Source: Chara braunii
Taxonomy: Eukaryota > Streptophyta > Charophyceae > Charales > Characeae
Length of the DNA stretch: 26,591 nt
Reading direction: 5' to 3'
NCBI GenBank assembly: GCA_003427395.1
Contig: BFEA01000808.1
Coordinates: 411,892 to 438,482 of the forward strand
The notes beneath the pieces are model-generated. The model saw only the letters and a program-made list of their open reading frames with translations, did no database searches and was not told the DNA's origin. The position numbers and the translations under genes are program-made. Each line of letters begins with the position of its first letter. Position 1 is the stretch's first letter. Positions 18,053 through 26,591 of this stretch are shown here, one piece after another.

Positions 18053-18173
18053 TGTGGCCACGCCACTCTCCAAATGTGCAAAATGAGAATGAACTTCCCG
18101 CTAGAACATGACCAGATGCACCTGCCACATTTTTGTCTTTTTCACATTTCGACAGTGGTGTGCCCAGGCCCAT
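18053..18173 (+). mobile_element. Fold-back MITE family A, copy 4 (diverged)
   Basis: GGCCACGCCACTCTCCAAAT and GTGCAAAATGAGAATGAACT, then CCCGCTAGAACATG, and at the right TTTTTCACATTTCGACAGTG with GTGTGCCCAGGCCC, align throughout with the other copies. The ends are more diverged than in copies 1-3, so exact borders and any target duplication are unclear. Confidence 0.7.
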
Positions 18174-18189
18174 ATTGCACGGCTCGGCA

Positions 18190-18363
18190 ATCTTCTTTTT
18201 CTTCTTCTTCCTCTTCTTTTTTTTTTTTTTTTTTTTTCCCTTTTCAAAAAGAGATTCGAGGACGGGGTCCTCCTCACAATTCGACCCCTGTATATATATA
18301 TAACAAAAAAAAAATAAAAAAATTCGACCCTGGGGTATCTGACAGCATCAGCCAGCTTAGCTT
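18190..18363 (-). repeat. Retroposon-like family B, copy 3
   Basis: T-rich start (18192-18238), GGGGTCCTCCTCACAATTCG, and GCATCAGCCAGCTTAGCTTAC, in the same order as copy 2. Between them AATTCGACCCCTG (18278-18290) and AATTCGACCCTG (18321-18332) bracket a (TA)n plus A-rich block, which looks like a small later insertion with a duplicated flank. Confidence 0.55.
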
Positions 18364-18787
18364 ACAGGTAGTCCATTGGCAAGTGCACCACTGTAATTAT
18401 CAATCATTTCCCCTGACCTTTTTTTTTTTTGTATTCAGCTCCTGTCGCCGCTGTCGGGACTCGGGAAGCAATAATGCCAACCAGATCTCGGAGCGTGAAT
18501 TTGTGTACTCGGTTGATTTCGGGCCGGTCGTAGACTTGATTGCTAACCCAGTGCCTGCCGGGGAAAGTCTGGTGAATTCGATGGGTGGAGTTAGTCAGGC
18601 AGGATTTTTTTTTTTTTTTTTTTTTTTTGAAGGCAGGATTTAGTTCATAGATTAGCAGTTGTTCTTGACGGATTCAGGGGCTGTATTGGGTCGTAAGCGA
18701 AATTGGGTAACAAAAAAAAGGAGAGAGATTGCTTGGTATCGGTATCATTAGTCTTCGGTTCCGGTTCTGCCAGTCTAGACTTATATA

Positions 18788-18810
18788 AGTGAAACTGGCT
18801 GATGCTGCGG

Positions 18811-18842
<32 letters not shown>
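18788..18842 (+). repeat. Retroposon-like family B, 3' end with poly(A)
   Basis: AGTGAAACTGGCTGATGCTG is the reverse complement of the AGCATCAGCCAG..TT motif of copies 2 and 3, here in plus orientation, and ends in 26 consecutive A residues (18817-18842). This supports a poly(A)-tailed element whose minus-strand copies carry the poly-T runs. Confidence 0.5.
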
Positions 18843-18864
18843 CTCCGGGGCCCATGTCCCACTT

Positions 18865-18895
18865 GCACCGTTGAGTTGAGCTAGCTCAACGGTGC
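18865..18895. other. Perfect 11-bp hairpin
   Basis: GCACCGTTGAG (18865-18875) and CTCAACGGTGC (18885-18895) pair exactly around a 9-nt loop, containing the 14-bp palindrome TTGAGCTAGCTCAA. It lies shortly upstream of the LINE region. Function unknown. Confidence 0.7.
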
Positions 18896-18899
18896 GACA

Positions 18900-19834
18900 C
18901 GGTTTTCGTGATTAAAAAACTATTTTCTCGCATTTTTTGTCAATTCCATAAAGACCTCTTCGTCAATTTTTTGTATTCTTTGAATTTATTGAAAAAATAA
19001 AAGGGGAGAGAGGGCGAGGGGCTTTCGTTTTCGGCCTTTTCTATGCCCTCGCATGTGGCCGGTTGCTGGACTAGGTCCAGAGGGGGAAGAAGGTTTTGGC
19101 TCTGCCAACGTGAAGGGAGGAAGACGCGAAGGCCGCCCCCCCCTCCCCAGGCATCACACCTCCGAAGCCGTTGTCCCGCAACAGCTGCACATATGCGCAC
19201 CCGGTCAGGAACGTGGGCTGATACAGGCGAGGGAGAGAGATTCCGGGGTTATGGCATCTCCCTCCCGGTGGCTCGTTTTCTGCGAGGATCTCCAAGTGCA
19301 AACGTCCTTCCGAGTCAACTGGCAGGAGAGAAGATGCAGTGGCGTCCTCCGGGAAACCTACTGCCGACACTGTATCGGCCAACCACAGGACAGCTGGTAG
19401 CTCCCTTGAGGAGGGAGAANTGAGAAAAGAGGGGAGGGATCTCACCCGAGGCTGAGGGGAGNGAACTGGCGGTGGANTATAGTTTGAGTCGGCATAAGGG
19501 AGACCTACTGGTGGGGCAGTGCCATGGTAAGCTGTCCAAGGGTAAGTGTAACGCCTCCGTGTAGTAGTGTGCAGCAACCGCAATTCTGGAGTGTGGGAAG
19601 CAGTGTTTATCTATTAGNAGAGGACGTCCTCGTACCAGGATGCTAGGGAAGGTTCAGAGGCCGGGTCTATAGTCCGTTGTGGCTTCGCTCAACGAAAAGA
19701 AGGAACGTATAAGAAGTCACGGGCTGATGTTTANGACTCTTAGGTTGTTGTGGGTAATTANGNTGATTTTTATTTNCTCCTACGTACGTGACGACTATAN
19801 TCATAAGATAAGAATTCCAGTCTNGTGGTGCACC
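18900..19834 (+). other. Region upstream of LINE ORF1, possible 5' UTR
   Basis: No convincing gene. Frames on both strands are Pro/Arg-rich or Ser-rich and overlap, typical of GC-rich non-coding DNA. Several Ns occur between 19419 and 19824, as in the LINE body, so at least the last few hundred bases probably belong to the same repeat. The 5' end of the LINE could not be placed. Confidence 0.4.
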
Positions 19835-22529
19835 ATGTCGACCTCAAACGCTCCACAGGATGGAACCTCCGCTGAGGAAGTTAAACAGCGAATGAATGTT
19901 ATTCTTAATGAGTGTTATTTGAATGGCATTTTACCGGAGGTTTTCGTCCCAGAGATTGTCGATTCCGGAGAAGGTTATGTGCGAGTCTCAGTTAATAAAA
20001 GCTTCTTTGAAGTCCAAGCGGAATGGTTGAGGCAATATTTGGTAACTGTCCATTTTGGAGATGACTCGACTTCCCTCCCTGTCAAGGTGAAAAACAGGTT
20101 AGTACGAATTTATGAAGAGGGATGGGCTAAGGCTGGGGCAGTGAATGCACCTCCGAAGAGAGGCATCTTTCGCAACGAAGGAAAAAATCTAGTCACTTAC
20201 GTGGCTAGTGCCAAGGAAATTGCACAGTGGATGTTGCAGAAAAAGCAGGACGTCATAGAATTGGATAACAAAATATATTCGTTGACATTCAGACCTTGGA
20301 TGAATGACCAAGAGCTATATGAATGGAATGAATCTCTGAAATTCAAACTTTTTTGGATTAGAGTGATTCAGGTCCCGATTTCGGTCCTCCCTCACCTGAG
20401 AGGGGCGGTCAGCAAGGCGTATGGGAAGGTTCTTCGGGCCGCCCCAGCGTTTGCGAACCCGATTTCACCAGACCTTTGTCCGTTTTGATTTAGTACCGTC
20501 TGCTCGTGTGGCTTACAAAAGAACACTGATTATCGACATGGCAGAATACGGCTACGTGGAGTTAGATGTGGCATGTGCAGATTCGTCATGGTGTAAGGCG
20601 TGTAAGCAGTTCTTCCACAAGGAAAACGATGCGAATTGCCCTAGGGTCATTAAAAAGGATTCAATGAAGGATTCGTCCCCGAAGTCCAATCTTGACTTCA
20701 AAAAAGCCCTTCTGAAGGAAACTGAATCTCCAGGAAAGAAAAAAGACATGGAGGATGAACGAGGAAAGGAAGGTGACGAAAGGGAGGAAAGGGCCCTCAA
20801 GCCGGTAGAAGTCCGAATTAATGACCCAGGGAAAACTGTAGAAAAGGGTTCGAAGGGGAAGGAAAGAAGGCGGAAAGACAACAAAGAGAAAAGTCGTCAG
20901 AAATGGGCGGCGAAAGTGAAGGGTAGGAAGGAGATGGTGAAGGGGGGGAAGGGAGGAATCCCTNANGCAGAGGCCACTAGTAAGGAGAAGGAGAAAGGGA
21001 AGGATAAGGAGGAGGAAGGAAACCGGGAGGGGGAGATGGGCCAAAAGACAGATACCGGGCTCCTGGAGGGAAACGGAGCTCCTGGCNCCCCCAAGGATAC
21101 AGCGTTGAGCAAGNAAGCACTCAAAATTTTTGAGGAGTGNTCGAAAAAGATAAAGGAAGCCAAATGGGGTATTTCGGAACAGAACGCAGCTGCTCCAAGC
21201 ACAGAGAATGAAGGGCGGGGGAAGGGAGCAATCCCTGGGAAGGAGGCCATTATAAAGGAGGGGGAGAAGGAGAAGGAGGAGGGGGAGGAAGGAAAGTTGG
21301 GGGGGGGAGAGGGCCAACAGAAGGATATCGGCCCCCCGGAGGAAAAGGGTCCTCCTGTCCCTGGAAAGGACATAACACAGAGTGAGGAAGTAGTTCCAAA
21401 CTCAGAAATACAGGAAGTGGTATCCAAAACGGGGGAGATCCAATCTTCAGAGGATTTGAAAGCAGATGAAATGGAGGTGATAGAAGCAGCAGAAATTCTT
21501 TTCAAGGCAAGTACAACCGGGAAAAAACAGGTCCCGAAAAAAGGAAAGAAAATGCTGAAAAAAACAGGTAAAAGACGGGAGAGGCGTGAGGGGGAAGAGG
21601 GGAGAGGGCATCCGGTAGATCTCACCGCGGAGAACCTGACGACAAAAAAGGGTAAGTTAAATGATAGTAGTTCAGTTTTACGGAGATCTTATCTGGATTG
21701 GTCGCCCGAAGAGTTATTTCCGGACGAAAGCGGGAAAAAGAAAAGGCCCATAGGCAAAGGTTTACATTGGGACGTATCCTTTGCATCCCCCATGAACACG
21801 CTGTCTCGGTCAGACATAGAGGCTAAAAAGCCCACAGAAATTCTGATCCCGATAATCTGTGTCTCGTTGCAGCAAGGCCCCAAGGTTTTAACCCTGGTAA
21901 CAGAGGACGAATCCTTAAGCTTTCCTTTGATTAAGATCCGAACACAGCCGTCGGACCAGTTGGCAGTGGAACTGACACAGAACTCAGTATTAAAAGACAT
22001 GGGCACGGTTCAGTGCCTGGCAGAGCCGAAGAGGGGAAGACACGTGGTGGAGCTGGAGGACAGAAGTAAAATAGTCCTTCACCTAACCTTCCTGCATTTA
22101 ATTTCGATGGAAGGATCAAAGGAGCAGTGGGATCAATCCAAAATCCACTGGTTTTCANGAAGTAAAATAGTCCTTCACCTAACCTTCCTGCATTTAATTT
22201 CGATGGAAGGATCAAAGGAGCAGTGGGATCAATCCAAAATCCACTGGTTTTCATTGGCTGCCTTGATACCTTCTGAATCCACGAGCCTGTCACACATACA
22301 CCTGGGTGCACACCTCTCTACGGTACATATCGTAAATTGGATGGAGGAGTCGGTTGTCGAGGGTTTTTTCGAATCTGAAAATTTCCTAAGTCAATTCGGC
22401 CCCCAAAAATCTCCTCTGAGCCTAGTAGACAAATTGGAAGAGGAAAAGGAAGGAGAAGGGGTGATTGCAGGTAACATTCGCATCCAAGTTCAAGGCGGCA
22501 GCGACCAAAGCAATGGTCCTACCCAATAA
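19835..22529 (+). pseudogene. L1-type LINE ORF1, RNA-binding protein (frameshifted)
   Basis: ORF1 proteins bind LINE RNA and form the particle for target-primed reverse transcription. The chosen ATG (19835-19837, context CACCATGT) starts MSTSNAPQDG; the frame is open further upstream but with Ns and no similarity. Residues about 1-215 look like a DUF4283-type RRM-like domain (SLTFRPWMNDQELYEWNE, FWIRVIQVP). A frameshift between about 20440 and 20488 moves to a frame with VAYKRTLIIDMAEYGYVELD and a zinc knuckle SWCKACKQFFHKENDANC (C-x2-C-x4-H-x6-C, against the usual x4 at the end). About 340 residues of Lys/Glu/Gly-rich sequence follow (20640-21660), then a C-terminal part (DWSPEELFPDESG, ILIPIICVSLQQG) that I do not recognise. 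An exact 96-bp repeat around an N at 22158 adds 32 codons, probably falsely. The stop overlaps the start of ORF2. Confidence 0.75.
22063..22253 (+). repeat. Exact 95-bp duplication joined by one N
   Basis: Bases 22063-22157 and 22159-22253 are identical and separated only by the N at 22158. The reading frame is kept, duplicating a SKIVLHLTFL..KIHWFS segment. Identity with an N exactly at the joint suggests two overlapping contig ends placed side by side rather than a biological repeat. Confidence 0.85.
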
Positions 22530-25500
22530 GTTTCGTTCAGCATGCTGGAATGTGAGAGGGATTGGGGATTCTGCGAAGAGAATGAGATTAGCAGGGTGGA
22601 TTCATTCGCAGAACTCGCACTTTACATGCATCGAGGAAACGAAGCTAAATGTGGATAAAATACAGGAATTTTCGACATGGTGGAAAGGGCCCCAATTTTG
22701 GGCCCCGGCAGAGGGTTCTCGAGGAGGGGGTAGCAATCCTAGTTAATAAAGATCTGGAGGTTGACATCATTGATTTCTTTGCTGATCCTAGGGGTAGATG
22801 CGTATGGGTAAAAGTGGCAGTGGGAGATGAGGATTGGGCTATTATGTCAGTATACGCCCCGGTGAGCTACAAGGAAAGGATATAATTTTTTGCCTCTCTA
22901 CCTTCTTGGATTCCAGACGTGGAAAACCTGGTGATGGCCGGGGATTGGAATACGATATTTAATCCAGGATTGGATTCTCCTAACCCCGTCGCTTTAAGAC
23001 ATGACTCGCTGCTGCTGGCCTCGTTAGCAGATTATCAGAATTTGGTCGATGTCTTTAGGATTTTAAACCCTGAGCTGGAAAACTGCCGCCCACTGTTCAA
23101 ATTAAATGTAAATTTGCTTAAAATAAAAGGCATCCCAGACTAGATAGGCAATCAAATGAAGGCCTGGATGGGGGCTCAAAAACTTTTCGATAATGAAAGG
23201 TCTTGGGCAGAAGGCGGCCTGGGTATCATTACCGCAACTTTGAGCACCTTCTCCCGGATATGCGTCGCTAACCGCTCATGGAAGGAGCGTTCCCTACGGG
23301 ACTCAATAGTGGAAGCGGAGCAAAAGATGGGAGGAGATCCCTTCTCACACTATTATTGGTCGGAGTAAAGAAAATCCTTGCTGGTGGAGCTAGAAGCAAT
23401 AGAGTCAAGTAAACAGGAGCAATGGCTTCAATGGTTAAAACTCAGGGGGTTGGTGGGGTATGATAGGATGACTAAGATCACATTTAGATCAATCATACTC
23501 AAACAGGCAAAACCGATGCTTCGTGAGTTGGTTCACCCTTTCCTTTTAAATTCTCCAACAGCAAAGGACTCAAAGGAAATGTGTAAGTACGCTTCAGCCT
23601 ATTTCCAAGACATCGTATCTTCAAGGCGGATATGGGACACAGTAGATACAGATCTTTCTGTTTCCAATAGTTTTTGGGANCAAGTACATACAAAGTTAAA
23701 TCCACAAGAGAAAGATCTATTAGATGCCCCNTTCTNCTCCNANGAGCTNTTTTTGGCAGCCAAGCAAATGGCCAAAGGAAAATGTCCAGGTATTGATGGG
23801 CTCCCCCTAGAGCTGTACCTGNCTTCATGGGACTCCTTCGNCCCTTTTTTAACCCAGATCTTCAACCATGCGCTGTTGTCTGGTTCCCTACCTAAAACAT
23901 GGCTTACAAGTATCATGTCTCTCCTGTATAAAAAGGGGGACAAGAGGGAGGTTAGGAACTATAGACCCATCTCTGTGTTAAACNTAGNATATAAGATCCT
24001 GGCTAAANCCTTGGCTATTAGGTTGGCCACGTTTCTCCCATCCTTNGTAGGTANGGAACAAGGGGCTTTTGTAAAGGGCANGTCAATTTTTGATAATATT
24101 ATGGCCACAANTCAAGCCTNGGAGATAATGGGAAGGGAAGAGAGAAATGTGGCTATCCTTCTCCTGGATATGGAGAAGGCGTACGATAAGGTGGGGTGGG
24201 CATTCGTGTTTACAACACTGGGGAAGATGGGGTTTGGCCAAGGGTTTTGTAAGTGGACTAAGGCAATGTACTCAGAAGCTTCGTCGGTTGTGATGGTGAA
24301 TAGGAGGATTTCCTCTGACTTTCCTTTGACCAGGTCTTTGCGCCAAGGGTGCCCCCTGGCCNCTTTATTGTTTGTAGTTCAGTTAGAAGTTCTGCTTCTT
24401 AACATTAGAATAAAGGACCAAATAGAAGGTTTCCACATCCCCCCTAAAGTCCATTGGAAAGGGGGGGCATTAGCAGACGACCTTACATTGGCATGCGGTA
24501 ATACACAAGGGGTACTAAATGCCTTGAGAGAAACCCTTGACGAGTACTGTGAGCTGTCGGAACCATCGATCAACTGGGACAAATCTGTATATTTTTTGCC
24601 TCCGCAGTATGATCTTTGTGTTAACTGGGGTTTGCGTCAGGTTCCAGCGAATACATCGGAGCGGTTCCTGGGAGTACAGGTCTCATTAGCGGATTGCTCC
24701 AGCACACAGGATTCGTTACTGACAGATAAAGTAGTCGCCCGTATTGCAGGGTGGGTTCGCAACCACCAACTCTCTCTGTTTGGAAGAGCGCTCGTGTTAT
24801 CCTCAGCAGCTTTCTCAGTCCTATGGTTCCCAATGACTGTGCACTTGATAAGTGAGGATGCCTATCGGACAATTAAAAGAGCGGCAGACAGATATGTATG
24901 GAAGCCCCAGGCACTTGAGGAACAGGGATATATAACGAAGGCGGCTTGGGAGACCATTGCCTGCTCAAGAGATGAAGGAGGGTTAGGTATTCTAGACCCT
25001 TTGTTCCAAAACGTGGCATTGCTGGCAAAATGACCAATTTTGGTCATGTTTAGTTCTGAAGATAAAGCCTGGGTTGTATTAGCAGAGTACATTCTCCAAC
25101 AAGAATGGAATCTCAGAGAATGGCAGCATGTGTGGCTATGTTTCCGGATCAAGTCTTACTGTAACAGAAAGCCAAAGTCTAGGCTCTGGGGTAATATTAT
25201 CCAGGCGTGGAAAAAGGTAATGCCATCGCAAATAGGTGAACCCGGATCCAAAGGGGAAATCCTAAATCAGATATTATGGGAGAATGAGTTAATCAAATAT
25301 CAAGGGCCCGAGTTATCAGCAGACGGTTCCTCAGGGTCTTTTGGGAGAACATGGATAAAACACGGCATCATACAACTGAAGGACGTCTGGGACGTACAGG
25401 CAGACGACTGGAAGCCGGTGGCAGGTATTCGAGCGAAACTCCCGAGAGTTCATAGAGTGGTACAAAATTATCAGATACTGAAGGACTCGGTCCCATGGCA

Positions 25501-26560
25501 CTGGATTTCTGCGATAAAGAAAAACAAGGAGTTCAACCCAGGCTCGTGGCTGAAGGACCCCTTGATACTAGACCGGTACTTGAAAGTGGAAGGCCCTGAG
25601 CTGCCAGCAGGAACTAAGGTTTCGAGATGGAGACGGAACGGGGGAGTCAATTCGAAGAACCTGCATTTTGAGGAAGAAACAGTGATTGATACCACCTGCG
25701 GACTGGATGAGATTCGTGTGTGGGGAAAGCAGGGCCCCAGGAGGATTGAATTCAGTCTGATCTCTCAGGATACAGAGAATCTCTCGAGAATCTCTCTGTG
25801 GAGCCCGCGGGATATGGGTGGAAGGAGAGTAACCCCCCCAACCAGAGAATCCCAATAGTCATTTACAAACCTAAAATAGGGGTTCGGGTTCAAAAGCAGA
25901 GAGTGGTTAAGTCACCAATTGTGACAGCAGAGAGAAGGCTTGCATAGATTCAGAATCAAGAGGTTCAAAGAGAAGATCTATTTAAACTATGGAAGGCCCT
26001 AGAAAAGATCCCTTCACAGAAACAAGCCGTTCTACAGTGGCTGCAATCCCTGCATATAACCGCAACCTCTAACTGGCTGAACTCAAAAGGCATGGATATT
26101 CCAACGACCTGTGCCAGATGTGAGTGGGGGTGGGAGAATGCATCTCACCTGTGGCTTCACTGTCCACATTCGAAGGCAATTTGGGAATGGTGGAAGAAGA
26201 AATGGAGGAGTTTCTCAGACCCTGTGGAGGACTGGGGAGAGGAATTTGTTCTGCATGCCAAACTACATAAGAAGAATGTAAACTTCACAAGCGGGGTGGG
26301 GTATGTGTTATTGATATGCCGGGGCATAATATTTGAAGCGATTTGGTCCGCTCGAAATGCCAAAGTATTGTGTGGGGAAATGAATGCCCTACAGCATTCA
26401 ACTAATCAGATTAAACAAGCCATTAGACTAGTGATTCGTGCTGACTGAAGAACAAAAGGTTTCCTGTGGTTTTCCAAGACATGGGCTAGAAGAGCCCCGT
26501 TCTCTACTATCTCGTCAGAAGGGTCTCTGTCCTATACTCAGTGGCTGCTACAGGACTAGG
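22513..26560 (+). pseudogene. L1-type LINE ORF2: endonuclease, reverse transcriptase, zinc domain (broken)
   Basis: ORF2 nicks target DNA and reverse transcribes LINE RNA there. The ATG (22513-22515) overlaps the ORF1 stop by 17 nt in another frame. The APE-type endonuclease has CWNVRGIG, CIEETK and AGDWNTIF, but jumps from FRILNPE to LFKLNVNLLKIKG without the usual SRIDR and SDH motifs, implying an internal deletion. RT (23378-25033) has GKCPGIDGLPLELYL, LLYKKGDKREVRNYRPIS, LLLDMEKAYDKV (motif A Asp), RQGCPLA (motif B) and ALADDLTLA (motif C). The C-terminal zf-RVT-like motif is CARCEWGWENASHLWLHC (26110-26163). One frame carries 22740-25858 apart from stops at 22883, 23141, 23366 and 25031. 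Frameshifts lie near 22720 and 25800, and there is a TAG at 25945. The frame crosses a TGA at 26446 and ends near 26560. Many Ns fall in the RT (23690-24362). Confidence 0.9.
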
Positions 26561-26591
26561 AGGACCCAGAGAAATGGAGGCCCCGAAGAGG

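Noticed and set aside
19043-19583. Overlapping ORFs on both strands before the LINE
   Set aside because: Pro/Arg-rich composition, Ns and no motif; best treated as possible LINE 5' UTR.
20552-21625. Long minus-strand ORFs opposite LINE ORF1
   Set aside because: They are Ser/Leu/Phe-rich mirror frames of the Lys/Glu/Gly-rich tract.
1-26591. CRISPR array, prokaryotic operons, tRNA or rRNA genes
   Set aside because: No regularly spaced short repeats, ribosome-binding sites in gene series, or RNA-gene signatures were seen; the content is eukaryotic retroelement remains.

Overview
The window looks like nuclear DNA of a plant-type eukaryote made almost entirely of transposable-element remains. 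I found no intact host gene, no rRNA or tRNA gene, no CRISPR array and no bacterial-style operon. The lineage hint is weak. The LINE pairs an ORF1 of the plant DUF4283/zinc-knuckle kind with an ORF2 ending in a zf-RVT domain. The Ty3/gypsy element has an initiator-tRNA-Met primer site and RT/RNase H wording I associate with chromovirus-like elements of early streptophytes. A charophyte, bryophyte or lycophyte fits, but no sequence search was run. Scattered single Ns, mostly inside repeats, suggest a consensus drawn from several near-identical copies.

Layout. 1-1828: flank with no recognisable gene. About 1829-14369: one large decayed Ty3/gypsy LTR retrotransposon on the minus strand. Its 5' LTR is at 12870-14369, followed at lower coordinates by primer-binding site (12847-12858), gag (about 12800-11480), RT (10600-9690), RNase H (9690-9030), integrase (8014-6981), an extra long ORF of unknown function (6552-4635), a 1.3 kb non-coding stretch, and the 3' LTR (3359-1829). 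The LTRs have diverged strongly and each carries its own private tandem duplication. Two later insertions seem to interrupt the element, at about 8030-9030 and 10905-11147.

14370-18900: a dense field of small fold-back (MITE-like) elements. One family has four copies in 3.4 kb in both orientations, two with 3-bp direct repeats at their ends. Three unrelated inverted-repeat elements, a miRNA-sized hairpin, several local tandem duplications and copies of a poly(A)-tailed retroposon-like sequence are mixed in.

18900-26591: an L1-type LINE on the plus strand. ORF1 (19835-22529) has an RRM-like N-terminal domain, a zinc knuckle, a very long Lys/Glu/Gly-rich tract and an unrecognised C-terminal domain. 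ORF2 (22513 to about 26560) has an endonuclease with an apparent internal deletion, RT and a C-terminal zinc domain. Both ORFs carry frameshifts and ORF2 carries stops; the 3' UTR and tail lie beyond the window.

The most unusual items are the roughly 640-codon extra ORF downstream of integrase in the gypsy element, and the fold-back cluster at 14.8-18.2 kb.
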